DNA from: Streptomyces tendae
Lineage (GTDB): Bacteria; Actinomycetota; Actinomycetes; Streptomycetales; Streptomycetaceae
NCBI RefSeq assembly: GCF_008632955.1
Contig: NZ_CP043959.1
Coordinates: forward strand, 4,774,001-4,838,000
DNA: 64,000 bases
Direction of reading: 5' to 3'
Every line of letters starts with the position of its first letter. Positions within the stretch are counted from its first letter, which is position 1. The notes below the pieces were generated by a model. That model ran no database searches, had not been told where the DNA came from, and was given only the letters and a program-made list of their open reading frames with translations. A program made the translations under genes and the position numbers. Below are positions 35,508 through 44,524 of this stretch, piece by piece.

Positions 35508-36614
35508 ATGGCCAATTCGACGGTACTGACCGGCATCCCCTCCTCGGTCGAAGGGGAAAAAGAAACAGGGCGACAGGGAATCGGGCGGAAAAGCGCGCGG
35601 GAAACAGGATCCGGAAGAGGGAGCGATTTCTCGGAGCTGTCACGACGTATGGCCGACGCGGGACTGCTCCGGCGCCGTCCGCTGTACTACACGGTCCGGT
35701 TCACGGCCGTGGGTCTGACGCTCGCCGGGAGCGTCGCCGCCTTCCTCGTCCTGGGCGACAGCTGGAGTCAGCTGCTCGTCGCCGCCGTGCTGGCCCTGGT
35801 GTTCGGGCAACTCGGACTGGCGGCACACGACCTGGCCCATCGCCAGGTGTTCTCCCGCCGGCGCCCCAGCGAGATCGGCGGGCTGCTGGTGGCCGACGTG
35901 CTCCTCGGCATGAGTTACGGCTGGTGGATGAACAAGCACACCCGTCACCACGCCAACCCGAACCACGAGGGCAAGGACCCGGACGTCGCGCCGGACATCA
36001 TCGTGTGGTCACGGGGGCAGGCGCGCCGGGCCAAAGGGCCCGCCCGATTCATCGGGAAACATCAGGCGGCCCTCTTCTTCCCGCTGCTGACCCTTGAGGG
36101 GCTGAACTTGAGTTTCAGCAGTTTCAAGGCACTGCGCAGTCCGTCGATGAAACGGCCGGTGCTGGAGGGAATGCTGCTCGTCGCGCATTTCGGTGTGTAT
36201 TTCGGCGGCCTTTTCTCGGTCCTCTCCCCCGGAAAGGCGCTGGTGTTCCTCGTCGTCCACCAGGGGCTGTTCGGCCTCTACCTCGGCTCGGTGTTCGCGC
36301 CGAACCACAAGGGCATGCCGATGATCGAGGAGGGGACCCAGCTGGACTTCCTGCGCCGCCAGGTGCTCACCTCCCGCAACGTCGACGGCGGTCCGCTGAC
36401 CGACGTGTTCATGGGCGGCCTCAACTACCAGATCGAGCACCATCTCTTCCCCAGCATGCCGACGCCCGCCCTCGCCGAGGCGCAGGTCATCACCGAGCGG
36501 TACTGCGCCGAGCTGGGCATCCCGTACTGCCGCACGGGGCTGCTCGCCTCGCACCGCACCGCGCTGCGCCACCTGCGGGACGTCGGTGAGCCGCTGCGCA
36601 CGGCGGGCGACTGA
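35508..36614 (+). CDS. Membrane fatty-acid desaturase
   Basis: 368 residues. The three histidine boxes of the acyl-desaturase family are intact: HDLAH (H-x3-H), KHTRHH (H-x2-HH) and QIEHHLF. Hydrophobic segments lie at about 65-110 and 215-265. It introduces a double bond into membrane acyl chains using di-iron chemistry. The N-terminal 45 residues are polar and low in G+C compared with the rest. The start at 35508 is the first ATG with the start context GGACCGT; a partner reductase is not adjacent. Confidence 0.9.
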   Translation: MANSTVLTGIPSSVEGEKETGRQGIGRKSARETGSGRGSDFSELSRRMADAGLLRRRPLYYTVRFTAVGLTLAGSVAAFLVLGDSWSQLLVAAVLALVFGQLGLAAHDLAHRQVFSRRRPSEIGGLLVADVLLGMSYGWWMNKHTRHHANPNHEGKDPDVAPDIIVWSRGQARRAKGPARFIGKHQAALFFPLLTLEGLNLSFSSFKALRSPSMKRPVLEGMLLVAHFGVYFGGLFSVLSPGKALVFLVVHQGLFGLYLGSVFAPNHKGMPMIEEGTQLDFLRRQVLTSRNVDGGPLTDVFMGGLNYQIEHHLFPSMPTPALAEAQVITERYCAELGIPYCRTGLLASHRTALRHLRDVGEPLRTAGD

Positions 36615-36676
36615 CCCCCGCCGGCCCCGGGACCGGGGCGGGCGCGGCCGGCCCTTGTACGCCTCGCTTCCTTGAC

Positions 36677-36934
36677 CTACCAGCCCTTCTCGAAAAGCTG
36701 GGTCACCTCGGCGATGCGGATCTCGTCGCGCAGGTACCGGGGGCCGCCGTCGTGGCCGGTGGTACGGAGCAGGCCGAGCGAGGTGAGCAGCCGGAGGTGG
36801 GTGACGGCGGCGGGACGGGTCACGCCCAGCCGGCCCGCGACGTCGTCCGCGGTCAGGCCGCGTTCGGCGGTGCCGGGTTCGCCCAGCCACCCGAGGATGC
36901 GCAGTCGTGTCCCGTCGGCGGGAGTGCTCAGCAT
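36677..36934 (-). CDS. Small winged-helix (ArsR-like) regulator
   Basis: 85 residues, a bare winged-helix domain: TPADGTRLRILGWLG, then LTADDVAGRLGVTRPAAVTHLRLLTSLGLL and a beta wing (GPRYLRDEIRI). No metal-binding Cys pair is seen, so the signal is unclear. I start at the ATG at 36934 because GGAGGT lies 7 bases upstream; the open frame extends 16 codons further. It is convergent with the desaturase gene, 62 bp apart. Confidence 0.75.
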   Translation of the reverse strand: MLSTPADGTRLRILGWLGEPGTAERGLTADDVAGRLGVTRPAAVTHLRLLTSLGLLRTTGHDGGPRYLRDEIRIAEVTQLFEKGW

Positions 36935-37208
36935 GTCGTCCACCTCCACGCCGGGCTTCCGTGTCTCGCGGCGCCCTCCCACTGTGCCGCGCCCGGGGTC
37001 CCCGTGTCCCGCACTGCGGGCACCTTGTCCTGACTCAACCTCCTTGCCTGGTAAGGAAGTTGAACGTGAAAGCGGCGACCGGGGGCCACCCCGGTCCTCG
37101 TGCCGGTGTCACCGGTGGCGGAACACGCCGTCGCCGGGTGGAAGCCGGCCTCGACCCCGGACCGACGGGCCCGTTCATTGAATATCGAACAAGTGTTACG
37201 GTTCCCGT

Positions 37209-37598
37209 ATGGCAGGGATGGCCGACGAGGCGCGGCTCGAGGAACGGTGGCGGGACATCCTCGCGGTGCACGCCCGCACCCAGGGCGAGATCGACCGCGC
37301 CCTGCACCCCTACGGCCTGGGCGCCTCCGACTTCGAGGTACTCCACCTGCTCGCGTCCAGCACTCCCCCGCCCGGTGAGCAGTGCCGGGTGCAGAACCTG
37401 GTCGGCCGGGTCCACCTCAGCCAGAGCGCGCTGTCCCGGCTCATCGCCCGGCTGGAGAAGAACGGCCTGGTCGAGCGCAGCACCTGCCCGACGGACCGCC
37501 GCGGCGTCTACGTGCAGCTGACCGCGCGGGGCCGCGACCTGTACGCCGAGACGCTCCCGGTCCAGCGCGCCGCCCTGGCCCGCGCCCTCGGCGACTGA
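37209..37598 (+). CDS. MarR-family transcriptional regulator
   Basis: 129 residues. A compact MarR fold: a dimer helix at the start (RTQGEIDRALHPYGLGASDFEVLHLL), recognition helix in LSQSALSRLIARLEKNGLVER, and a wing (CPTDRRGVYVQLTARG). A second ATG four codons in is an alternative start; neither has a strong ribosome site, and an AT-rich stretch (TTGAATATCGAACAA, 37178-37192) upstream may hold its promoter or operator. Target unknown. Confidence 0.82.
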   Translation: MAGMADEARLEERWRDILAVHARTQGEIDRALHPYGLGASDFEVLHLLASSTPPPGEQCRVQNLVGRVHLSQSALSRLIARLEKNGLVERSTCPTDRRGVYVQLTARGRDLYAETLPVQRAALARALGD

Positions 37599-37678
37599 AC
37601 GCGACCGGACCGCGTCCCTGGGCGCCAACGACGTCCTGGAGGCCGACGGTGAGCGCACACGCCGCCCGGTGACGACGA

Positions 37679-37727
37679 AGCCCCGGCCCACGTCCTGCCC
37701 GATGCCGGGCGGGGACGGGCCGGGGCT
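37679..37727. terminator. Bidirectional hairpin terminator
   Basis: AGCCCCGGCCC (37679-37689) pairs with GGGCCGGGGCT (37717-37727). It lies between the convergent MarR and SseB-like genes, 18 bp from the latter's stop. Confidence 0.7.
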
Positions 37728-37744
37728 GACGCACGCGGGGGCCC

Positions 37745-38149
37745 CTACGGGCGGGCGAGCAGCGTACGCACCCCTTCCGATGTGAGGGTCAGACGGTGGT
37801 CGGAGCTGCCGTCGATGGTGAGGGAGAGGTCGTCCGCCGGCCACTGCGCGGCGAGGGCGCCGAGCGGGACCAGGCGGTAGCGGGACACGAACGGGAGCAG
37901 TCCGGCCATTTCCAGCTCGGAGGTGAACACGGGCACCACCTGAGTGCCGCCCGGCTGCTCCAGCACCGGCAGCGCGACCGCTCCGGGGTCGGCGGCCTCC
38001 TGGTCGCCCGCGTCGTCGGGGACGGGGATCAGCACGTCACTGTTCGCCAGGGCGTCCAGCGCGGCGGTGTCCTCCGTGTTCTCGGACAGCGTGTCCAGGG
38101 CCCGCTGCGCGGGCGTGGGGGCGTTGTTCTCGTGCGCGGGTGTCTCCAT
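37745..38149 (-). CDS. SseB-like N-terminal domain protein
   Basis: 134 residues. The segments ALDALANSDVLIPVP, VPVFTSELEMAGLLP and SRYRLVPLGALAAQWP match the SseB N-terminal (DUF) fold common in Streptomyces, often in several copies. No catalytic residues are apparent. AGGGA lies before the ATG at 38149. It is divergent from the GAPDH gene with a 210-bp gap. Confidence 0.75.
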   Translation of the reverse strand: METPAHENNAPTPAQRALDTLSENTEDTAALDALANSDVLIPVPDDAGDQEAADPGAVALPVLEQPGGTQVVPVFTSELEMAGLLPFVSRYRLVPLGALAAQWPADDLSLTIDGSSDHRLTLTSEGVRTLLARP

Positions 38150-38359
38150 GGCAGATTCCCTGGTAGCGGCGGTCGTGGGGCCCGCCCGGGGCTCGGTCGA
38201 ACCCGGGCACAGCACGGGACGCGTACCCGTTCGCCCGTCACGCAACCCTTCGGTGCACACCCGCCGACGGGCCCCTCCGAGCCCGCGGGCGGACCCCCGC
38301 GGGACCCTTGGAGCGGCATGGCTATCATATGAGCACCCTCTAGCTCGAAAGATGATCCT

Positions 38360-39805
38360 GTGACTGTCAACGAAGACTCGTTCACCAACTGGAAGCACCG
38401 CGAGGAGATCGCGGAGTCGATGATCCCGATCATCGGGAAGCTGCACCGGGAGCGGGACGTCACCGTCCTGCTGCACAGCCGCTCCTTGGTGAACAAGTCA
38501 GTGGTCAGCATCCTCAAGACCCACCGCTTCGCCCGGCAGATCGCCGGCGAGGAGCTGTCCGTCACCGAGACGCTGCCGTTCCTCCAGGCACTCACCACGC
38601 TGGACCTCGGCCCGTCCCAGATCGACATCGGTCTGCTCGCCGAGTCCTACCGCGTCGACGACCGGGGCAGGTCCGTCGCCGAGTTCACCGCCGAGGCCGT
38701 CGCCGGCGCGACCGGTGCGGACAAGATCGACCGCCGTGAGCCGCGCGACGTCGTCCTCTACGGCTTCGGCCGCATCGGCCGTCTCCTCGCCCGTCTGCTC
38801 ATCGAGAAGGCCGGCTCCGGCAACGGCCTGCGGCTGCGGGCGATCGTCGTGCGCCGGGGCGGCGAGCAGGACATCGTCAAGCGGGCCTCGCTGCTGCGCC
38901 GCGACTCCGTGCACGGCCAGTTCCAGGGCACCATCACCGTCGACGAGGCGAACAGCACGATCGTCGCCAACGGCAACACCGTCAAGGTGATCTACGCGAA
39001 CGACCCGTCCGAGATCGACTACACGGCGTACGGCATCGACAACGCCATCCTGATCGACAACACCGGTAAGTGGCGTGACCGCGAGGGTCTTTCGCAGCAC
39101 CTGCGCCCCGGCGTCGACAAGGTGGTGCTGACCGCGCCCGGCAAGGGCGACGTGCCCAACATCGTGCACGGGGTCAACCACGACACCCTCAAGCCGGACG
39201 AGCGGATCCTGTCCTGCGCGTCCTGCACCACCAACGCGATCGTGCCGCCGCTGAAGGCGATGGCGGATGAGTACGGCGTGCTGCGCGGCCACGTGGAGAC
39301 GGTCCACTCGTTCACCAACGACCAGAACCTGCTGGACAATTACCACAAGTCCGAGCGCCGCGGCCGCTCCGCGCCGCTCAACATGGTGATCACCGAGACC
39401 GGTGCCGCGTCCGCCGTCGCCAAGGCGCTGCCCGACCTGAAGGCGCCGATCACCGGCAGCTCGATCCGCGTGCCGGTGCCGGACGTGTCGATCGCCATCC
39501 TCAACCTCCAGCTGGCCCGCGCGACGAACCGCGAGGAGGTCCTGGACCACCTGCGCAACGTCTCGCTGACCTCGCCGCTGAAGCGCCAGATCGACTTCAT
39601 CAGCGCGCCGGACGCGGTCTCCAGCGACTTCATCGGCTCGCGGCACGCGTCGATCGTCGACGCCGGCGCGCTGAAGGTCGACGGCGACAACGCCATCCTC
39701 TACCTCTGGTACGACAACGAGTTCGGATACTCCTGCCAGGTCGTCCGCGTCGTCCAGTACGTCTCCGGGGTGGAGTACCCGACGTACCCGGCTCCGGCGG
39801 TGTGA
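38360..39805 (+). CDS. gap: Glyceraldehyde-3-phosphate dehydrogenase, long form
   Basis: 481 residues. The standard GAPDH core begins at about residue 130 (YGFGRIGRLLARLL, NAD-binding) with the catalytic Cys in SCASCTTNA (second Cys, about residue 289) and NEFGYSC near the end. An extra N-terminal region of about 130 residues is helical and characterises the long actinobacterial and proteobacterial GAPDH group, whose role in flux direction is not settled. The GTG start at 38360 is preceded by only a weak AAAG. A 15-bp-stem terminator follows. Confidence 0.93.
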   Translation: MTVNEDSFTNWKHREEIAESMIPIIGKLHRERDVTVLLHSRSLVNKSVVSILKTHRFARQIAGEELSVTETLPFLQALTTLDLGPSQIDIGLLAESYRVDDRGRSVAEFTAEAVAGATGADKIDRREPRDVVLYGFGRIGRLLARLLIEKAGSGNGLRLRAIVVRRGGEQDIVKRASLLRRDSVHGQFQGTITVDEANSTIVANGNTVKVIYANDPSEIDYTAYGIDNAILIDNTGKWRDREGLSQHLRPGVDKVVLTAPGKGDVPNIVHGVNHDTLKPDERILSCASCTTNAIVPPLKAMADEYGVLRGHVETVHSFTNDQNLLDNYHKSERRGRSAPLNMVITETGAASAVAKALPDLKAPITGSSIRVPVPDVSIAILNLQLARATNREEVLDHLRNVSLTSPLKRQIDFISAPDAVSSDFIGSRHASIVDAGALKVDGDNAILYLWYDNEFGYSCQVVRVVQYVSGVEYPTYPAPAV

Positions 39806-39826
39806 GCCGGCGGTGACCGCGGAGCG

Positions 39827-39861
39827 GGGGCGGGGCGGGGCCAGTTGCCCCGCCCCGCCCC
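39827..39861 (+). terminator. Terminator of the GAPDH gene
   Basis: Perfect 15-bp arms, GGGGCGGGGCGGGGC (39827-39841) and GCCCCGCCCCGCCCC (39847-39861), close a 5-base loop 21 bp after the stop codon. Confidence 0.8.
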
Positions 39862-39953
39862 GGTCTGCCCGGATGACCTGTGGTAAGGGCCAGATCGATA
39901 ACGATCACCCGGAAAACGGTTGCCCGGGCACCACGGCTTCCTAGTCTTCCGGC

Positions 39954-40913
39954 ATGCCCCTCTTCAGCACCCGCACCAGCAGACGCCCCCGCATCTCCCG
40001 CTCCCTCGGCGACGACCAACTTTCCCGGGTCCTCGGAAAGTTGAGCAAGAAGGGCAGCGCGTCCGACGCCACCCTGATCGCCGAGCTGCTGGAGGAGACC
40101 GGCGACGACTGGGACAGACGCTCCCACCGGATGTCCGTCCTGGCCGAGGCGACGGCCGGCACCCGGATCGCGGCGGCCTGGCTGGAGCGGGAGCCGGACG
40201 CGCCGGACGCGCTGGTGTTCCACTCCTGGACCCAGCTGACGCGGGGGCTGCGCGACGGACACCTGGAGGACGCCCGGGAGGTCGTCGGGCGGTGCCACCG
40301 GGCCGCCGAGCTGGCACCGGAGGATCCGCTGCCGTGGGTGGTCCTGCTCGGCACCGCGCGGACCGAGCGGTACGACAGCAGGGACGTCCAGGCGCTCTGG
40401 CGGGAGGCCACCGGACGGGACCGCTATCACCGCGAGGCCTATCTGCAGATGCTCGCCCACCTGTCGCCCGAGGAGGGCGGTTCCAGCGCCTCGGTGCTGG
40501 ACTTCGTCGACGCGGTGCGCGCCCACATCCCGGCCAACGCGCCGTGCGCGGCGATCGAACTCACCGCGGCCGTACGGCAGTACCAGAGCATCCTGGCGCA
40601 GGGCGGGGTGCGGGCGATGACCGCGGGCCAGCTGTTCGAGGGGGGACAGATGGCGGCGGCGCTGCACCAGGCGGCCACGCTGTGGCCGAAGCCCGGGTTC
40701 TTCCAGCACGCGGCGGCCGCCGCCGACCTCAACGTCCTGGCGTACGCCCTGTGCGCGGCCGGCCGCGCGGCGGACGCCCACCCGGTGTTCCAGGCCCTCC
40801 AGGGTGTGGTCACCCCGTGGCCCTGGGACGTCGACGGTCCGGCGCTCCAGCGCTTCGAGCAGCATCTGGCCAAGTGCGAACGCGGCCGCCAGGGCGGCGT
40901 CGGCAGCGGCTGA
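39954..40913 (+). CDS. Helical-repeat protein, unknown function
   Basis: 319 residues, almost entirely helical with alternating Ala/Leu patterns like tetratricopeptide repeats (AAELAPEDPLPWVVLLGTA is the clearest). The basic first 20 residues are followed by LGKLSKKGSASD. No signal peptide or membrane helix. I do not recognise a specific family. A possible promoter, TTGCCC-16 bp-TAGTCT, lies just before the ATG at 39954. The gene ends 28 bp from the stop of the convergent spore-pigment hydroxylase. Conserved neighbours of whiE clusters often include such genes, but no link to pigment is shown. Confidence 0.7.
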   Translation: MPLFSTRTSRRPRISRSLGDDQLSRVLGKLSKKGSASDATLIAELLEETGDDWDRRSHRMSVLAEATAGTRIAAAWLEREPDAPDALVFHSWTQLTRGLRDGHLEDAREVVGRCHRAAELAPEDPLPWVVLLGTARTERYDSRDVQALWREATGRDRYHREAYLQMLAHLSPEEGGSSASVLDFVDAVRAHIPANAPCAAIELTAAVRQYQSILAQGGVRAMTAGQLFEGGQMAAALHQAATLWPKPGFFQHAAAAADLNVLAYALCAAGRAADAHPVFQALQGVVTPWPWDVDGPALQRFEQHLAKCERGRQGGVGSG

Positions 40914-40941
40914 GCCGCGCCGCCCCGGCGGCCGTGCCGCG

Positions 40942-42588
40942 TCAGGCGCGGGACAGCAGGGTGGTGACCGTCTCCCGCAGGGTCCGGGCCGGGTCGGCGG
41001 CCGGACCCTCGTGGCGCCAGGCGACGAAGCCGTCGGGCCGGACCAGCACCGCGCCGTCCGGCGTGACGCCGTGGGCGGCCGCCCAGTCGGTGCCCGGCTC
41101 GGGTGCCAGGTCGGCGCCCTCACCGATGCCGTACACGTCGAGCGGCACCGGGAGCCCGGCCGCCACCTCGGCCGCGGCGGCCTGCCAGGGGCTGTGCGGC
41201 GAGGTGAGCAGGACCAGCGAGCGCTCGTAGAGGTCGAGCGTGGAGACGCGGGTGCCGGCGCGGTCCAGCCACAGGTGCGGTGCGCGGCTGCCGGGCTCGC
41301 CGGTCAGGGCGACGGAGTCGGGCACCACCGGCGTCGCCGGGTCGGCGCCCAGGACCGCGCCGCTCGGATAGCGGTAGCCGAGGGCCACGTTGAGGATGCC
41401 GCCCTTGCGGCCGGTGAGCGCCGTGGTGGCCGCGGCGGGCGTGTACCCGGGGTGGCTGTGCTCCACCGAGCGGGACGAGGCGCGGGCGCTGGTCGCCTCG
41501 GCGACGGGCCGGCGCTCGCGGTCGTAGGTGTCGAGCAGGCCGGGTCCGGCCCAGCCGCCGAGCACCGCCGCCAGCTTCCAGGCGAGGTTGTGGGCGTCCT
41601 GGATCCCGGTGTTGGAGCCGAAGGCGCCGGTGGGCGACATCTCGTGGGCCGAGTCGCCGGCCAGGAACACCCGTCCGTCGGCGTACCGTTCGGCGACCCG
41701 CTCGGCGGCGTGCCAGGCGGCCCGGCCGGTGATCGTCACGTCCAGGTCGGGGACGCCCACGGCCCGCCGGATGTGCGCGACGCACCGCTCGTCGGTGAAC
41801 TCTTCGATCGTCTCGCCGTGTTCGGGGTGCCAGGGCGCGTGGAAGACCCAGCGCTCGCGGTTGTCCACCGGCAGCAGCGCCCCGTCGCCGTCCGGACTGG
41901 TGAGGTAGCAGACGATGAACCGGCGGTCGCCGACGACGGCGGCGAGGTCGCGCGAGGTGAAGGTGACGCTGACGTTGTGGAACAGGTCGCCGGGACCGGT
42001 GTGCCCGATGCCCAGCGCCTCGCGCACGGGGCTGCGCGGACCGTCCGCGGCCACCAGGTAGTCCGCCCTGACCGTGGTGTGCTCGCCGGTCTCCCGGCTC
42101 TTGACCAGGGCCGTCACCCCGTCGGCATCCTGGTCGAAGGACATCATCTCGGTGCTGAAGCGCAGATCGCCGCCCAGTTCCCGGGCGCTGCGCAGCAGCA
42201 CCGGCTCCAGGTCGTTCTGGCTGCACAGGCACCAGCCGGCCGGGCTGAAGCGGGCGAGTCCGCCGCCCGGGTCGATCTCCCTGAACAGCCACTCGCCGGC
42301 GTCCCCCACCAGGCTCGGTGTCTGCAGGATGCCGTGGTTGTCCGCCAGCACCGACGCGGCCTCGACGATCCTGCCGTCCACGCCGGCCGTGCGGAACAGC
42401 TCCATCGTGCGGACGTTGTTGCCCCGCCCGCGCGGGTGGATCGACGTGCCCGCATGACGCTCGACGAGCGTGTGCGGCACACCGAGCCGCCCCAGGAACA
42501 GGGACGTGGACAGACCCACCAGGGAGCCCCCCACGATGAGGACGGGCGTGCGGTGGACCGCCTCGCCGGCCGTACCCGATCGGTTCAT
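40942..42588 (-). CDS. whiE-ORFVIII: Spore-pigment FAD-dependent hydroxylase (WhiE ORFVIII-like)
   Basis: 548 residues. Aromatic-polyketide monooxygenase of the PheA/TetX type: FAD motif LIVGGSLVGLSTSLFLGRLG near residue 17, VAADGPRSPVREALG, and GRVFLAGDSAHEMSPTGAFG near 315. The C-terminal thioredoxin-like part (about 430-548) is retained. It hydroxylates the nascent aromatic polyketide using NAD(P)H and oxygen. Position and orientation, divergent from ORFI with 272 bp between, match S. coelicolor whiE-ORFVIII, which is the late, separately promoted tailoring gene. Confidence 0.9.
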   Translation of the reverse strand: MNRSGTAGEAVHRTPVLIVGGSLVGLSTSLFLGRLGVPHTLVERHAGTSIHPRGRGNNVRTMELFRTAGVDGRIVEAASVLADNHGILQTPSLVGDAGEWLFREIDPGGGLARFSPAGWCLCSQNDLEPVLLRSARELGGDLRFSTEMMSFDQDADGVTALVKSRETGEHTTVRADYLVAADGPRSPVREALGIGHTGPGDLFHNVSVTFTSRDLAAVVGDRRFIVCYLTSPDGDGALLPVDNRERWVFHAPWHPEHGETIEEFTDERCVAHIRRAVGVPDLDVTITGRAAWHAAERVAERYADGRVFLAGDSAHEMSPTGAFGSNTGIQDAHNLAWKLAAVLGGWAGPGLLDTYDRERRPVAEATSARASSRSVEHSHPGYTPAAATTALTGRKGGILNVALGYRYPSGAVLGADPATPVVPDSVALTGEPGSRAPHLWLDRAGTRVSTLDLYERSLVLLTSPHSPWQAAAAEVAAGLPVPLDVYGIGEGADLAPEPGTDWAAAHGVTPDGAVLVRPDGFVAWRHEGPAADPARTLRETVTTLLSRA

Positions 42589-42860
42589 TGAAACGCCTCC
42601 AGCGTTCGCCCGGGTCGTGTGTGGAACGGGACCTCGATTTCATCCCCGGTGCGGGGCCCTTCGCGTCCGGGCGGCACCCGGTTGGCGCGCGGTTCACCCG
42701 CGTGCCCCGTGTCGCTCGCGCGCTTCCCGGGGCGCGCCGACCATCGACACATGGCGACCCCCTGCCCATCGGACACGGCGGTCGTTCCTGACCTTCCGTG
42801 AAGAGCTTCCGGAAGAAGCCCCGCGCAGGGGTTTCCCGAACTAGAGGAGAGGTGCGCCGG

Positions 42861-43985
42861 ATGACCATGTCGGGACGCATATCGCAGTCGGCCTTCGACG
42901 GCTCCAGGCTGCGGGTGATCCTGCTGCTCGACCTGTACGAGGGGGCGCAGGAGCAGTTCCTCGAGGCGTACGAGCACATGCGCAGCAAGGTCGCGTCCGT
43001 GCCCGGTCACATCAGCGACCAGCTGTGCCAGTCGATCGAGAACCCCTCGCAGTGGCTGATCACCAGCGAGTGGGAGAGCGCCCCCCCGTTCCTCGCGTGG
43101 GTGAACAGCGAGGAGCACGTGGAGACGGTCCGGCCGATGCACAGCTGTGTGCGGGACACCCGGTCGATGCGCTACAGCGTCGTGCGCGAGACCATGCCCG
43201 AGCGCCCCCTGGGCTCCGAGTCCGCCAGGGCGGGCCTGCAGTCGTCCGTGCGGGTGGGCGACGGTGTGGCGCGCCACGCCCTCACCTTCACCGTCAAGCC
43301 GGGCTCCGAGTCCAAGGTCGCGGAGCTGCTGGCCGGCTACGAGTCGCCCAAGGCCCAGGTCGACGACACCACGCGGCTGCGCCGCACCTCGCTGTTCATG
43401 CACGGCAACCGGGTCGTGCGGGCCGTCGAGGTGGAGGGCGACCTGCTCGCCGCGCTGCGCCACGTGGCGCGCCAGCCGGAGGTGCGGGCGGTCGAGGAGG
43501 CCATCAACCCCTATCTGGAGCAGGACCGGGACCTGACCGACCCCGAGTCCGCGCGGCTGTTCTTCACCCGGGCCGCGCTGCCCGCCGTGCACCACGTGAC
43601 GTCCGGCCGGCCGGAGCCCGCCGGGCTGCGGCGGCACGCGCTGTACTACCCGGCCGTCCAGGGCCGGGGCATGGAGCTGGCCCGCTTCCTCGCCCGGCAG
43701 GACGAGACCGCGGCCGGCGACCCGGACAGCCCGGTGTTCGCGAGCACCGTGTTCCAGCGGGACGACATCGTCGTCCGTCTCGTCGATGTCACCGGCGACC
43801 TCGACCTGGACCCGCTCGCCGCACTCGGCATCACGGGCCCGGGCAAGGCGGCGGAGCTGGAGCGTCTCCTGGACGGCGCCGCGATCGGCGTCGAGGGCTC
43901 CCTGGACCAGGAGCGCACCCTCAACCGGCTGCTGTCGCACGCCGACATGCTGCCCGTCACCGACCGCAGCGCGACGGCTTCCTGA
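42861..43985 (+). CDS. whiE-ORFI: WhiE ORFI-like spore-pigment protein (SchA/CurD domain)
   Basis: 374 residues. The first 100 resemble an antibiotic-biosynthesis-monooxygenase fold (ILLLDLYEGAQEQFLEAYEHM), and the remainder repeats a SchA/CurD-like domain twice (ALTFTVKPGSESKVAELL and ALYYPAVQGRGMELARFL). This family is found in spore-pigment clusters; its biochemical role is unknown. GAGGAGAGG precedes the ATG at 42861; another ATG two codons later is possible. First gene of the plus-strand pigment operon. A 12-bp hairpin follows it, before the cupin gene. Confidence 0.88.
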   Translation: MTMSGRISQSAFDGSRLRVILLLDLYEGAQEQFLEAYEHMRSKVASVPGHISDQLCQSIENPSQWLITSEWESAPPFLAWVNSEEHVETVRPMHSCVRDTRSMRYSVVRETMPERPLGSESARAGLQSSVRVGDGVARHALTFTVKPGSESKVAELLAGYESPKAQVDDTTRLRRTSLFMHGNRVVRAVEVEGDLLAALRHVARQPEVRAVEEAINPYLEQDRDLTDPESARLFFTRAALPAVHHVTSGRPEPAGLRRHALYYPAVQGRGMELARFLARQDETAAGDPDSPVFASTVFQRDDIVVRLVDVTGDLDLDPLAALGITGPGKAAELERLLDGAAIGVEGSLDQERTLNRLLSHADMLPVTDRSATAS

Positions 43986-43995
43986 CGGTCAACCG

Positions 43996-44035
43996 CGGTG
44001 ACGTCCGTGGCCGCCCGAGCGCCCGGACGTCACCG
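43996..44035 (+). promoter_or_regulatory. Intra-operon hairpin between ORFI and the cupin gene
   Basis: CGGTGACGTCCG (43996-44007) and CGGACGTCACCG (44024-44035) form a perfect 12-bp stem with a 16-base loop. It fills most of the 71-bp gap and ends 21 bp before the cupin ATG, leaving the ribosome site free. It may attenuate transcription or protect a processed message. Confidence 0.6.
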
Positions 44036-44056
44036 GTACACCCGGAGGTATCAACC

Positions 44057-44524
44057 ATGTCCAAGCAGCATCCACGCATCGTGGACCTGAGCGAGACGGA
44101 ACCCAACCGCCGACGCGGGGGTGACCTCAGGACCCTGCTGACCCCGGCCACCGTGGGCTCCACGAGCGGCTTCATGGGGCTGGCCGTCATCAAGCCCGGC
44201 GAGCGCATCGCCGAGCACTACCACCCGTACTCCGAGGAGTTCGTGTACGTCGTCAACGGCGCGCTCGAAGTGGACCTGGACGGCGAGCCGTTCGCGCTCC
44301 GCGCCGAGCAGGGGCTGATGATCCCGATCGACATGCGGCACCGCTTCCGCAACGTCGGTGACGAGGAGGCCCGCATGGTGTTCCACCTGGGTCCCCTGGC
44401 ACCCCACCCGAGCCTCGGGCACGTCGACACGGAGGAGACCGAAAGCGCGCTCTCCGGACCGCAGTTGACGGTGGGCGGACCGGAGGCGGGCCGCCCGGCC
44501 GAGCCGAGCGAGGCCATAAAATGA
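44057..44524 (+). CDS. whiE-ORFII: Cupin protein of the spore-pigment cluster (WhiE ORFII-like)
   Basis: 155 residues. Single cupin barrel with both metal-binding motifs: GERIAEHYHPYSEEFVYVVNG (His-His-Glu) and IDMRHRFRN (His). The role may be an oxygenase or a cyclase-like helper; in characterised aromatic clusters cupins act late in ring formation. It lies after the hairpin at 43996-44035, with AGGTAT before the ATG. Its stop overlaps the KS-alpha start (ATGA). Confidence 0.9.
   Translation: MSKQHPRIVDLSETEPNRRRGGDLRTLLTPATVGSTSGFMGLAVIKPGERIAEHYHPYSEEFVYVVNGALEVDLDGEPFALRAEQGLMIPIDMRHRFRNVGDEEARMVFHLGPLAPHPSLGHVDTEETESALSGPQLTVGGPEAGRPAEPSEAIK

Noticed and set aside
37178..37192. TTGAATATCGAACAA as a MarR operator
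   Set aside because: Only the outer TTG/CAA match as a dyad; it is too weak to list as a separate site.
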